Source: Nemertoderma westbladi
Lineage: Eukaryota > Xenacoelomorpha > Nemertodermatida > Nemertodermatidae
Direction of reading: 5' to 3'
DNA: 64,000 nucleotides
Assembly: GCA_032718475.1 (NCBI GenBank)
Contig: JAUCBJ010001385.1
Span: forward strand, 1-64,000
Part shown: positions 1 through 11,772 of the stretch, one piece after another
Numbering within the stretch: the first letter of the stretch is position 1
Layout: each line of letters begins with the position of its first letter
Position numbers and translations under genes: made by a program
The notes under the pieces: generated by a model
Told to the model about the DNA's origin: nothing
The model's database searches: none
What the model saw: the letters and a program-made list of their open reading frames with translations, nothing else

Positions 1-2160
1 CGTATATGGTAGACCTGCTGGGCTCTAACTCGTATATGGGAGACCTGCTGGGCTCTAACTCGTATATGGGAGACCTGCTGGGCTCTAACTCGTATATGGG
101 AGACCTGCTGGGCTCTAACTCGTATATGGGAGACCTGCTGGGCTCTAACTCGTATATGGGAGACCTGCTGGGCTCTAACTCGTATATGGTAGACCTGCTG
201 GGCTCTAACTCGTATATGGGAGACCTGCTGGGCTCTAACTCGTATATGGGAGACCTGCTGGGCTCTAACTCGTATATGGGAGACCTGCTGGGCTCTAACT
301 CGTATATGGGAGACCTGCTGGGCTCTAACTCGTATATGGGAGACCTGCTGGGCTCTAACTCGTATATGGGAGACCTGCTGGGCTCTAACTCGTATATGGG
401 AGACCTGCTGGGCTCTAACTCGTATATGGGAGACCTGCTGGGCTCTAACTCGTATATGGGAGACCTGCTGGGCTCTAACTCGTATATGGGAGACCTGCTG
501 GGCTCTAACTCGTATATGGGAGACCTGCTGGGCTCTAACTCGTATATGGGAGACCTGCTGGGCTCTAACTCGTATATGGGAGACCTGCTGGGCTCTAACT
601 CGTATATGGGAGACCTGCTGGGCTCTAACTCGTATATGGGAGACCTGCTGGGCTCTAACTCGTATATGGGAGACCTGCTGGGCTCTAACTCGTATATGGG
701 AGACCTGCTGGGCTCTAACTCGTATATGGGAGACCTGCTGGGCTCTAACTCGTATATGGGAGACCTGCTGGGCTCTAACTCGTATATGGGAGACCTGCTG
801 GGCTCTAACTCGTATATGGGAGACCTGCTGGGCTCTAACTCGTATATGGGAGACCTGCTGGGCTCTAACTCGTATATGGGAGACCTGCTGGGCTCTAACT
901 CGTATATGGGAGACCTGCTGGGCTCTAACTCGTATATGGGAGACCTGCTGGGCTCTAACTCGTATATGGGAGACCTGCTGGGCTCTAACTCGTATATGGG
1001 AGACCTGCTGGGCTCTAACTCGTATATGGGAGACCTGCTGGGCTCTAACTCGTATATGGGAGACCTGCTGGGCTCTAACTCGTATATGGGAGACCTGCTG
1101 GGCTCTAACTCGTATATGGGAGACCTGCTGGGCTCTAACTCGTATATGGGAGACCTGCTGGGCTCTAACTCGTATATGGGAGACCTGCTGGGCTCTAACT
1201 CGTATATGGGAGACCTGCTGGGCTCTAACTCGTATATGGGAGACCTGCTGGGCTCTAACTCGTATATGGGAGACCTGCTGGGCTCTAACTCGTATATGGG
1301 AGACCTGCTGGGCTCTAACTCGTATATGGGAGACCTGCTGGGCTCTAACTCGTATATGGGAGACCTGCTGGGCTCTAACTCGTATATGGGAGACCTGCTG
1401 GGCTCTAACTCGTATATGGGAGACCTGCTGGGCTCTAACTCGTATATGGGAGACCTGCTGGGCTCTAACTCGTATATGGGAGACCTGCTGGGCTCTAACT
1501 CGTATATGGGAGACCTGCTGGGCTCTAACTCGTATATGGGAGACCTGCTGGGCTCTAACTCGTATATGGGAGACCTGCTGGGCTCTAACTCGTATATGGG
1601 AGACCTGCTGGGCTCTAACTCGTATATGGGAGACCTGCTGGGCTCTAACTCGTATATGGGAGACCTGCTGGGCTCTAACTCGTATATGGGAGACCTGCTG
1701 GGCTCTAACTCGTATATGGGAGACCTGCTGGGCTCTAACTCGTATATGGTAGACCTGCTGGGCTCTAACTCGTATATGGGAGACCTGCTGGGCTCTAACT
1801 CGTATATGGGAGACCTGCTGGGCTCTAACTCGTATATGGGAGACCTGCTGGGCTCTAACTCGTATATGGGAGACCTGCTGGGCTCTAACTCGTATATGGG
1901 AGACCTGCTGGGCTCTAACTCGTATATGGTAGACCTGCTGGGCTCTAACTCGTATATGGGAGACCTGCTGGGCTCTAACTCGTATATGGGAGACCTGCTG
2001 GGCTCTAACTCGTATATGGTAGACCTGCTGGGCTCTAACTCGTATATGGGAGACCTGCTGGGCTCTAACTCGTATATGGGAGACCTGCTGGGCTCTAACT
2101 CGTATATGGGAGACCTGCTGGGCTCTAACTCGTATATGGGAGACCTGCTGGGCTCTAACT
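1..2160 (+). repeat. 30-bp minisatellite, 72 copies, derived from a LINE
   Basis: Seventy-two head-to-tail copies of a 30-bp unit fill this stretch and run off the left edge. Variation is almost nil: a few units carry GGTAGA instead of GGGAGA. The unit has no stop in one frame, so a 719-codon open frame exists, but this is a by-product of the 30-bp period and is not evidence of a gene. The unit's GCTGGGCTCTAACT and the bases just before it match the LINE at 63280-63310 (+) and 23850-23880 (-), and the array runs directly into further LINE sequence at 2161. Confidence 0.97.
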
Positions 2161-2385
2161 GCTGAGAACACCAAATCATTGAAAGGCATATGGAGTAGAA
2201 TACTACCCCGGGTTCATTGCGGCAAGTGTAATGCACAAATATCCAACAGAGGATGTGGATAATCTTCTTACGAAATTCATCGTTGAGGGGTCAGGGGTCA
2301 GGGGGTTCAGGGTGTGGTGGTGGCGCAATTTTGTTGATTAGCCAACATCTCAATGAGGCTACAATGCAGCATGCCGGTAATAGAT
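2161..2385 (+). mobile_element. 3' end remnant of the LINE family seen at 23.5-26.6 kb
   Basis: Directly after the 30-bp array the sequence follows the LINE 3' region: the stretches beginning GCTGAGAACACCAAATC, then CGGGTTCATTG, and later GCAATTTTGTTGATTAGCC match 63311-63690 with gaps and substitutions. Reading frame is lost. It ends near the family's usual 3' tail (ATGCAGCATGCCG). Confidence 0.85.
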
Positions 2386-2451
2386 ACTGTAGATAGATGT
2401 TTATACTATATAATACAGTATGTATGCGTTGATTAAAAGTGCATGACTTAC

Positions 2452-2778
2452 CATGAAAAAGACAGATGCGTCTGGGTCGTCTACCAGGTTATTAGACGCA
2501 TCGTCAATGTTTTGACTCAATAGCTCGCAAGACGCCGTGGTGTCTGAATCCCTAATAACGTTGAACGCCCGACAATCCGTCAGCTTAGAACATATGATAC
2601 CGCAGTCCCCTGTGGTTACTACTGGAACTCCAGTTACACCCTGGGAATTAATTTTTTTCCCTGACCTGAACTTTTTGTAAGTCACAGGTTTTTGAACGCC
2701 GGCGTTTGCAGTAGAACTTACAGCGGCTATAAATAAGTGAGCTGTCAGTAGGCCTAGCATATTTATTGACGATGGCAT
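2452..2778 (-). CDS. Secreted PAN/apple-domain protein, first coding exon (partial)
   Basis: A 109-codon exon on the minus strand starts at the ATG at 2778-2776 and ends at a consensus donor (ATG|GTAAGT, 2452/2451). Residues 1-27 look like a signal peptide with a hydrophobic core (LLTAHLFIAAV) and a cleavage-like ending near ANA-G. The rest has the PAN/apple cysteine pattern: C59, C63, C69 followed by AF, and C84-x-L. PAN domains are extracellular protein- or sugar-binding modules. The exon stops near the end of the PAN fold. No continuation is visible below 2440, where LINE remnants and the 30-bp array follow, so the rest of the gene lies outside the window or was cut off by repeat expansion. 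An upstream in-frame extension to 2844 uses no ATG and is less likely. The identity of the full protein is unknown. Confidence 0.7.
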
Positions 2779-4586
2779 TGTAAAATCAGCCAAAATCAAA
2801 GCATCTGTACAGTTTTCAGATTCACAAACTAACACGTTCAACAATATAAAATAATAACTTTAATTTTGATAATAAATTCATACTTTTGAATGAAATTCAA
2901 TATAAATCTAACTTCCATAGTTTTTCTATCCAATCAATCGCGTGTCGTTTTGAACCATTCAATCAGTGTTAACCCACAGTAGAGAGCAGGTGCGCCCTAC
3001 TACAGCAGCTCCAAGGAAACAATGCATCCGTAAGTTTTGGTGGAACTACATTGTTGAACGAGTTACTAAGTAGTGTTTAATTCAATTATGAAATATTAAT
3101 GTTTCGAGGAGGTTCGTTTTATATCGCATATCGATTAATATCCCATTACTATGCATCTCCGGCGCCAAAGTGGCTATCTGGGTTTTATCCTCTTCTGTAA
3201 AAATAAATCTATTACTCTCAGCATGTGACCATTGTGAGTGACAAGACAATGCGAGTGATAGCGGTTGCAGTAGATATTAAGTAAGATAGATATAATGTTG
3301 AAAATTTTTTCACGTTATGTTTGTGTCATTTCATTTCAACATCACGATAACCCCCAAGTGACACTATTCTGTCTAAAGATGGGATAATTAACCCAGATCA
3401 ATATCCTTAAATGATTTATAGCTCTGAAAAGCACAAAATATTTTATAAGAGTTATCTAACCAAGGCCTCATTGAAGTAATGTTATTATTGCTGGGTAGCA
3501 GAGTTGTCATTAGCAGTGTAGCCTATCCCGAGATAAGTAACTATTTTGCGTTATTTTGGTTTTCCAATAAATTAAGTAGAAAAAGCCGCAAGTTTCACAA
3601 TAATTTCATCCCAAGAAAAATTATCATCCCGGGGGGGGGGGGGGGGGGGGGCGGGTTGGGGTGGATCAACTCAAAAAACCCACCCCGTTGAACATTGTTA
3701 TGGTGCTTTTAAAGTAAGGGAAATACCAGGTTACAGTCACATGTACGAATTTATAACCAAAACAATGTGCGAGATAATTAGCACATGATACAGTTTCTGC
3801 ACGGCGTATATCTGTAGGAATTGGCTTATTTAATTGGAAACAATATTTATACCTGTCACAGTGTTTATTACCATTGTATACAATCCAATAAATGGCACAA
3901 TTTACCTCAATTAACACCTTCTTATATAAAACCGAACACCAAACAAATATATAGCATCCCAGAACCTATGCATATTACAATTATATAAAATCCGTTTTAC
4001 CATCAGTTTGACACAAGGCGATACTTAATAAAGGCAATGATACCCAAATTCAAAAGTTAATCAGCACTATTTTAATAATATTTCCCTCTTTCATCGTGCA
4101 CAGTAATTTGGTTGGTTGGATCTCATAAAAATTTCATATTTCAAATTTCAAGATTCATAAAAATTATCGAAATTTATTGTGTTGCGATATTTTTATATTG
4201 TTGTTGATGTACATATTGAAAATCTACAATCCGATAAGTTTATTCGGAACCTTGGTAATCCTTGGTAATCCCTGAGACTTAAAGTTCTGTTATACACTGG
4301 GGGCAAGCCACATGATTCCAGGTAAGCTTAGCATAAGGGTATAATTAGTGGACCCATCAGCTGCCGTCGTTGTTGTTGTCATGGGGTGTCGTTGTCGTCG
4401 TCGTGTTTGAAAGCTAATAAGTTGGTCAACCTTTGATGTAATGGAACCAAACTTAGTTTACATGTGGTCGATAAAAGTATTGAAATTCTAAACACATACA
4501 GGCTTCTATAGTTCATCTATCGACCGCTAGATGGCGAATGATTAGGTCCACTAATTGCACGTCTACGCAAAGACTCATCTGGACTT
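2779..4586. other. Intergenic, AT-rich, no gene seen
   Basis: No coding exon or recognisable repeat was found apart from a run of 21 G at 3631-3651. Short open frames on either side of that run have biased composition and no domain. Confidence 0.6.
3631..3651. repeat. Homopolymer G tract (21 G)
   Basis: Uninterrupted run of 21 G preceded by CCC, one of eight similar G/C tracts in the window. Confidence 0.95.
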
Positions 4587-4700
4587 ACGAGTGCACGAAG
4601 GCCCCACAAAGGCCCCACGAAAGGCCCCACGAAGGCCCCACAAAGGCCCCACGAAGGCCCCACGAAGGCCCCACGAAGGCCCCACGAAGGCCCCACGAAC
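4587..4700 (+). repeat. 11-12-bp minisatellite (AAGGCCCCACG)n
   Basis: About ten imperfect copies of AAGGCCCCACG/A. The unit is open in several frames, giving Pro/Thr/Lys-rich phantom ORFs of 61 and 86 codons that show no coding features outside the repeat. Confidence 0.9.
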
Positions 4701-4949
4701 TATTTTCTTTTATTGCTCAATAATCAAGCAATCTTTTCTTACAATTTTTCTTCTTCTTCCCTCTTACACCTGGGACCATAAATTTGGTACCTTAACGCCG
4801 ATTAAATTACAATAATTGATAGTAAACCCGAATCTTCATTGAGGTTTACCGATTCTACTCTATATGTATGTAAAAAAACCAAACAAGATATGGAAAAATG
4901 CGACTTAAATTTAGCAGTGAATTCTCTCACCTCAGATTCGGTGTTGGAA

Positions 4950-4968
4950 CCCCCCCCCCCCCCCCCCC
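4950..4968. repeat. Homopolymer C tract (about 19 C)
   Basis: Run of C just beyond the stop codon of the hemopexin/ShK gene, in what would be its 3' UTR on the minus strand (a G run there). Confidence 0.95.
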
Positions 4969-5026
4969 ACCCCCTCCTTCCCTTAGGAAGAATCGCCTTG
5001 GTTGCACATAATAGTCATAATCTTTT

Positions 5027-8000
5027 TTAATCGCATAATTTGCAACTTTTCTTGCAAAATTTTTGGAGATATGCCTTGTTGCTTCCTTTTCTACAAACTC
5101 GTGGTCTTTTCGAAGGGTTGGGGTTTGGCAGCCATTCGCTACACCTCCAATTACTATCGAAGCAGGAAATTGTCGACAGTTGGGATTGGGCTTTGGAGCA
5201 GGGGTCACTACTGTCTCGGATACAACTCACTGGACACTGAAAAATATAGACTCTGTATAACAGAATGAAAACTTATGATAAAAACACGAATAATTGATAA
5301 ATATTACTACCAATGATAATTATTATTCTTTTTAATAATTATAATATTGCGGGTATTCTCGCTGTTTACAAATTGTGATTGGCTAATGATTAATTTAAGT
5401 TTATATTACCAAGTTATCTGATACCGATACGGTCCCCTAGGTTCCGTAGGACATCCTAAATTCTAGAACAAGCTTTTGTGTATTAAATTTAAGAAAAAAT
5501 TACAGCTCAAAGTTTAGTCCTACTATTGTGATATGGTGCTTTTTGATAAAACAAAACAAATTAGCTTTACAATTTCCTTTTAGAAATGGCACAACGTCAC
5601 GGTAACATTACAGATATAAACATAATACAATCCGATATTCTCTGCTAATGACATAAGTACAATAATGGATAATAGTTTAATGTAACTATATATTTCAGTC
5701 TGTATTAAAAATATGTAGTATATTGCAAAGGTAACAATTTAAAAAATATATAATAAATATAATAGAAGGAATCGTATGAATTATAATATCGTTTTTGACA
5801 TTGTTATGTAATGATATAAATTTAAATTAAACTTTATTATCTCTAATGATTCATTTTTCATCTACTGTATAGTCCTATTACGGGCCTACTGCAGGAAAGA
5901 TGCACATCCATTTTAATAGTGTTAAAATGTGTTACATTATAATTCGTGATCAATATTAAAGGTGATTAAATAATATCAAAATTTTCTAATAAATTAATTA
6001 TATTCATTCATATATGTAGCTTTAAGAACATTTTTTCTAAATATTCCTTTTAATTATTACCTAATTACTATATAAATAATATGAACTGTTTCTTATGTGT
6101 GGCCTAAGCTACAGGAAGTCTAACTGTAGCGACCGCTGTTCTAAACAATCTATTGATTAATAATTAAACTCCCAAACTCGAGATCCACCTTACCTGATTG
6201 AGCATAAAATATTTTTGCTTTTCACACATTCCGCGGTCAGCAAGATCAGCGCAGATGGGTAACTGGTCCACACAATTGTCGACTCCTTGGTTGACATCTC
6301 CTGGGCATTGTTTGCAGGACTTAGGACAAACTTTATTAAGTTGCGGATTTACAAAACAACCACCCAAAGACGCCCAATTTGGACAGTTTATTTGCTTATC
6401 TTTGCAGGTTTCCTAAAAATAAAACGCGTATGAATCTGTTGCGATGTAACATCGTGTTCGTTGGTCTATTTGAAGAACTACATAATACTACCGGTAGAAA
6501 ATTTACTGGATGCATAATATTTACTTTATGTATCTCAGTGTGGTATGCAGCTCTCTTATCTATCGTAGTCGGTGTGTCGAATTACAGCTGCATTAAGAAT
6601 TATATCCCGGCTTATCAACACAATCTCGACTTGCTATGCTGTACCACGTTCCTATGTTGTACCACGTTCCTATGTTGTACCACGTCCCTATGTTGTACCA
6701 CGTTCCTATGTTGTACCACGTTCCTATGTTGTACCACGTCCCTATGTTGTACCACGTTCCTATGTTGTACCACGTTCCTAAGTTGTACCACGTTCCTATG
6801 TTGTACCACGTTCCTATGTTGTACCACGTTCCTATGTTGTACCACGTTCCTATGTTGTACCACGTTCCTATATTGTACCACGTTCCTATGTTGTACCACG
6901 TTCCTATGTTGTACCACGTTCATATGTTGTACCACGTTCCTATGTTGTACCACGTTCCTATATTGTACCACGTTCATATGTTGTACCACGTTCCTATGTT
7001 GTACCACGTTCCTATGTTGTACCATGTTCCTATGTTGTACCACGTTCCTATGTTGTACCACGTTCCTATGTTGTACCACGTTCCTATGCTGTACCACGTT
7101 CCTATGTTGTACCACGTTCCTATATTGTACCACGTTCCTATGTTGTACCACGTTCCTATGTTGTACCACGTTCCTATGTTGTACCACGTTCCTATATTGT
7201 ACCACGTTCCTATGTTGTACTACGTTCCTATGTTGTGAATATGGTGAGCTTTTTTGGAGCATGGGATTTTGTCATCTATGCAAGCAAAAATCAAACAGTC
7301 GACCGAAGCCGGAGGCGAACCGAAGGCTCCTCTTTCGATAACTCCTACCCGAAGGTTTTGCTGGGGCTGCTCAAGTTTTGCTCTCATAAATTTCAACTTG
7401 CCCTCATTTTATCGAACCCGGGGGATGAAAGGCTGAGTGGACACTGGCGGGGCTCGAACCTACAACCAATAGTTTGTAGGCCCGACCTAAAATTTGTACT
7501 TTTATCACAATTTCACCTTTTTTTTATGTAGCTAAGCCACTCCACTATATTTAGAGATGGGGCCTTCTCTGTAATAAATTTTGGAAATACACATGACAGA
7601 CTAGACTAGGTTAGTTTCCTGTAATTTTATGACTAACATAATGATACTAACCGAACAATAATAAATTGTGTCACACAATACTTTAGGTAATTTGTTTTTA
7701 TAATCACGTCGTTTCTATATACTCACAGTTGAAGATGTTGTTGTAATCGGTGGTGGTAGTGGAGTTGTTGGTGGTTGTGAAGTTGTTGATGGCTCTGTAG
7801 TTTGTGGTAGTTGTGTTTGATCTTCCATCTCAGTTGTTAGTATTACTTCTGTTGTATCATCCGGTACTTCAAAAGTGAATAGAGGCCTACAGGGAACAGA
7901 AGAGTATGTATTACCTATGTCACAGGATTCATTCAAAACTGTGTAGTTTAATAATTTTGGATTAGGATAATACTAGGTAGAAATCACGGCCAATACGAAA

Positions 8001-11000
8001 TCAAAAAATTAGATAATAACTATTCACATACTTGTGTGTAAAGTAGTACTTTACAGTGTGATGATCCGAGTGGTTTTGTTACACGAACGAACGTTAGTGA
8101 GTGAGTGAAAATAAAGCTAGAAGGATCAGAACACTGTAAAGTACTTTGCAACAAATATGTATGTAGTTTAATTCCAAAATTTTAACATTACGAAATGATT
8201 ATACATATACATTATAAGTGATAGAAACTGCAAAATTATATTAGTTGCTGTATAAATAATTGTAAAAATTACATAAATTATGTTATAAATAAGTTAGCTT
8301 ATATTTATGGTGGCGTTTGGAGCCTTGTTATAATAATATAGCTAGGCCCTACTGGATATTAATAGCTATACCCCGCCTACCGATAGGGAATACAACAGGC
8401 CTATCTGGCTGTCAGGCAAATTTCCACCTATTGTTTACGTGGTATCCAATGATGGCGTTAAGTAATGTCCCCTTAGTGGACATTACTTAACGCCGTCATG
8501 GGTTACCACGTAAACAATAACTTCACCAAATACAATACTAAATTTACATGCCAATACAATGCTGTAATGTCCTCTAAAGTGCTAAATAACAACTCGCTGT
8601 TAATACTAACGGCGTTGAATAATGTTACAATTTTTGAATAAAAAAATTTTACGAATAAAAAATTTAATATGTGATCCTACATATTTTGGTATTTCTAGGA
8701 ATATAAAAAAACGTGATGTTATGTAAACTACTCACTCTGATGTAGTGGTACCTTCTGGGCAGGAATATGTTTGATCAATAGACTTTGGACTACGGAAGGC
8801 GCGGAATATGGTACCCCTTAGCTGCAGTGTGTAAACCATATTACCACGGAACACGAAAACTAGTTGTCCACCGCCCGGCTCTACAATACCAAACATCGCA
8901 TCCCACACAGGGGGAGCAGTGGAATCGGTTTCTAAAATTAATCAGTTGATATAGGTATTTATTTTTAATATATGTATGTATGTATGTTATTTATTACTGT
9001 TCCTGTTGACAGCTGCATAAAGATATAGATAACGTTGAATAATACAAATCTCAAAAAAAAAAAAAAATTAAGCGTGATAAACGTAGCGAGCCTGGAAAAT
9101 AACATTAATAGAAAGAAAAAGTCTAAAGTGTAGAAGCAAGAAAAATGAAAAGAAAAAGAAAGCAAGAATCGTAGTAAAGTATTAGCAATAATTGATCAGT
9201 TTTTGGTAAAAGATAATTGTTCAAACTAATGCCGGACACGGTAATATTCGGTAAAAAGCAGCAGCTTGATCTAGTGGTGACATTACTGGGCTTCCAATTA
9301 GGAAGCCCTAGTTCGATCCCTTTGATTGCTGCAGCCTAGCCCAACAATAGCTTTCATTCTTGACTAGTCGATAAATGGGAACCAAAACAACTTGGGAAAC
9401 ATAGTGGAAGGGTTTACTGTGGAATATCACAGATGGTGGTGAACAGGTATTCCTTTAGGAAACAGAGTGGAAGGATTTACTGTGCAAGATCAGCCATGGT
9501 GGTGAACAGGCATTCCTTTAGGAAACAGAGTGGAAGGGTTTACTGTGGAAGATCAGCCATGGTGGTGAACAGGCATTCCTTTAGGAAACAGAGTGGAAGG
9601 ATTTACTGTGGAAGATCAGCCATGGTGATAAACAGGCATTCCTTTAGGAAACAGAGTGGAAGGATTTACTGTGGAAGATCAGCCATGGTGATAAACAGGC
9701 ATTCCTTTAGGAAACAGAGTGGAAGGATTTACTGTGGAAGATCAGCCATGGTGGTGAACAGGCATTCCTTTAGGAAACAGAGTGGAAGGATTTACTGTGG
9801 AAGATCACCCATGGTGGTGAACAGGCATTCCTTTAGGAAACAGAGTGGAAGGATTTACGTGGAAGATCAGCCATGGTGGTGAACAGGCATTCCTTTAGGA
9901 AACAGAGTGGAAGGATTTACTGTGGAAGATCAGCCATGGTGGTGAACAGGCATTCCTTTAGGAAACAGAGTGGAAGGATGTACTGAGGAAGATCAGCCAT
10001 GGTGATAAACAGGCATTCCTTTAGGAAACAGAGTGGAAGGATTTACTGTGGAAGATCAGCCATGGTGATAAACAGGCATTCCTTTAGGAAACAGAGTGGA
10101 AGGATTTACTGTGGAAGATCAGCCATGGTGATAAACAGGCATTCCTTTAGGAAACAGAGTGGAAGCATTTACTGTGGAAGATCAGCCATGGTGATAAACA
10201 GGCATTCCTTTAGGAAACAGAGTGGAAGGATTTACTGTGGAAGATCAGCCAAGGTGATGAACAGGCATTCCTTTAGGAAACAGAGTGGAAGGATTTACTG
10301 TGGAAGATCAGCCATGGTGGTGAACAGGCATTCCTTTAGGAAACAGAGTGGAAGGGTTTGCTGTGGAACATCACCCATGGTGGTGAACAGGCATTCCTTT
10401 AGGAAACAGAGTGGAAGGATTTACTGTGGAAGATCAGCCATGGTGATAAACAGGCATTCCTTTAGGAAACAGAGTGGAAGGATTTACTGTGGAAGATCAG
10501 CCATGGTGATAAACAGGCATTCCTTTAGGAAACAGAGTGGAAGGGTTTATTGTGGAAGATCAGCCATGGTGGTGAACATGCATTCCTTTGGGAAGCAGAG
10601 TGGCAGTGTTTACTGTGGAAGATCACCCATGGTGGTGAACAGAACAGCCATTCCGTGGCTTAACGAGCCTAAAATATTATCCCATTCATAACGGTAATAA
10701 TGGTAGTTTCTCAATTACAATTTAATATACAAGTTGCCACACAAAATAGGCTACTGTGCTGTTTTTAAATATTTCAGCTAATTGACCAAAGGTAGGCTTA
10801 CAAGAATCGGTACATGGTTCACAAGTTTCTAAATCTTTCTTGCATTTAAAATCTAAATAAAAATCTAATGTAAATGTAGACCATACCTCCGTGTATATTC
10901 CTATTCTTACGTAAAACTACGTAAATATCAATAAAATATCTCCCCACCAAAACGCTATATCACCGAGCCAACTTTCACAGATTGTTAAATCTTCCCATAA

Positions 11001-11772
11001 AAAAACTGATTCAAATAGTTACTGTGGAACTTTCGGCCCATTTTGTGAAGCTTTGAACCATGTTGTGGCAGATTTGGCATGATCTACGTCTCCTCGACAA
11101 ATAACTTCAACCCCTCGTCAAATCTCACCAGAGATAAAGATGTATATATTATTAATTATTATACAGTACAATAAGTTTAAAGACGAATTATCAATTATAT
11201 ACATTTAAGTAATACTAACGAAAGAGAGGTACTATCTGTGAGTGAAATGCCAATTCATAATTGTTATGCCTTTTACTCGCTGCTCCAAATATTTCATCCG
11301 ATGTGGTGATCATCAAAAAGATATCCAGATCTGACAATGAGGTCACCTTCTCTGGTAGTATTGTTTCACCAGTATTTTCGATAACTTCGGTGAATGGACG
11401 CTTGTCTGACAACCTAAACTTGTCCTCAGTGTCGGTATCTTCGTAGACGAGGAATGTGTCTCCTTCTAGCAGGTAATAAATCCTGTGATCCAAGGAGACC
11501 AAGGAACTATACAACGCTGCTGTGAGGCGACCTTCCACCCCTGGGAAGACTTCGTTTATTTCTTTAGGGAATCCGACAGCTATCTCGTTTGTTCTTCCTT
11601 CAATCTTCCATATTTGCGATCCTTTGAACAGATAGAATTGTCTGTGTAAGTTATACCATTGTGTACTAACAGCGGCATCAATCGGCCCAGAAATTATTTG
11701 GCATCTCCAATCTTCGGATAGACACACTGACAGACAACCGAACCAGAAACACAAAGACCAGATCGATGACAT
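5027..11772 (-). CDS. Secreted hemopexin-like / triple ShK-domain protein, five exons
   Basis: Five minus-strand exons join in phase: 11772-11220, 8931-8736, 7886-7727, 6412-6194 and 5236-5027, giving 445 codons and a TAA stop. Every intron has GT/AG borders (donors GTTAGT, GTGAGT, GTGAGT, GTAAGG). Exon 1 begins with a signal peptide (residues 1-19, core CFWFGCLSVCL). Residues about 25-250 (exons 1-2) resemble hemopexin-type propeller blades, with repeated Y/F-L-F-K/R-G and FP/FR motifs; this is a family-level resemblance. Exon 3 encodes a Thr/Pro-rich, probably O-glycosylated linker. Exons 4-5 encode three six-cysteine ShK (SXC) modules with CPKSCKQC, CPVSC and CKKSCKLC endings; the second is split by the last intron. 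ShK modules occur in secreted enzymes, toxins and matrix proteins; no protease catalytic motif is present, so it is probably a binding or matrix protein. Introns carry minisatellites, a SINE and a MITE-like element. The model is strong; the biological role is unknown. Confidence 0.85.
6636..7236 (+). repeat. 18-bp minisatellite, about 33 copies, in intron 3 of the hemopexin/ShK gene
   Basis: Tandem copies of TTGTACCACGTTCCTATG with sparse substitutions (C/T, ATATTG). The unit lacks stops in several frames on both strands, producing long phantom ORFs (320, 215 and 200 codons) that should not be annotated as genes. Confidence 0.96.
7270..7552 (-). mobile_element. tRNA-derived SINE, minus strand
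   Basis: Read on the minus strand, it begins with an A-box-like GTGGCTTAGCTAC (7541-7529). After an unusually long spacer comes GTTGTAGGTTCGAGCCCC, containing a B-box (about 7465-7448). This is followed by a non-tRNA body with CAGCCTTTCATCCCCCGG and TCGATAAAATGAG, words typical of animal tRNA-SINE bodies. About 40 extra bases, including a T-rich run, separate the A-box from the anticodon-arm region, so promoter function is doubtful. It lies in intron 3 of the hemopexin/ShK gene. Confidence 0.65.
8031..8640. mobile_element. Dispersed ~600-bp non-coding element, copy A
   Basis: The same sequence recurs at 54723-55311 with scattered differences. It opens with an inverted pair, GTACTTTACAGTGT and ACACTGTAAAGTAC, around an insert that includes GAACGAACGTTAG. 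It carries the near-perfect hairpin at 8430-8518. No ORF is present, so it is best called a MITE-like or foldback non-autonomous element. It sits in intron 2 of the hemopexin/ShK gene. Confidence 0.75.
8430..8518. repeat. Long hairpin within dispersed element copy A
   Basis: The left arm ATTGTTTACGTGG...AATGTCC and right arm GGACATTACTTAACG...CACGTAAACAAT pair almost completely, about 40 bp per arm with a very short loop. In the copy at 54.7 kb the right arm is mostly lost. Confidence 0.85.
9250..9345 (+). mobile_element. tRNA-like SINE head
   Basis: A tRNA-like fold is visible: GCAGCA pairs with TGCTGC as an acceptor-like stem, CTTGATCTAGTGGT resembles an A-box, GGGCTTC/GAAGCCC forms a perfect 7-bp arm, and TAGTTCGATCCC is a B-box-like T arm. 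The sequence after it has no clear tRNA 3' end, so a SINE head or tRNA pseudogene is more likely than a functional tRNA. Confidence 0.55.
9375..10645 (+). repeat. 63-bp minisatellite, about 20 copies, in intron 1 of the hemopexin/ShK gene
   Basis: Tandem copies of a 63-bp unit that contains GGCATTCCTTTAGGAAACAG, itself with an inverted core CCTTTAGG. Units alternate between GGTGGTGAACAGG and GGTGATAAACAGG subtypes in runs. Since 63 is a multiple of three, open frames of 149 and 230 codons arise; one unit lacks a base (near 9858) and breaks them. No sign of real coding. Confidence 0.96.
10646..11219. other. Remainder of intron 1 of the hemopexin/ShK gene
   Basis: AT-rich intron sequence between the 63-bp array and exon 1. 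No recognisable element. Confidence 0.6.

Noticed and set aside
1-2160. CRISPR-like array
   Set aside because: Units abut with no unique spacers; eukaryotic context.
6-2165. 719-codon open frame of a 10-residue repeat
   Set aside because: Pure by-product of the 30-bp satellite; the unit is LINE DNA read out of its own frame.
4538-4815. Pro/Thr/Lys-rich ORFs
   Set aside because: Created by the AAGGCCCCACG repeat.
6379-7341. 320-codon Cys/Thr-rich ORF (and 215-/200-codon relatives)
   Set aside because: Lies over the 18-bp satellite and in an intron of the opposite-strand gene.
9433-10691. 149- and 230-codon ORFs made of a 21-residue repeat
   Set aside because: Frames of the 63-bp satellite; a one-base loss in one unit breaks them; intronic.
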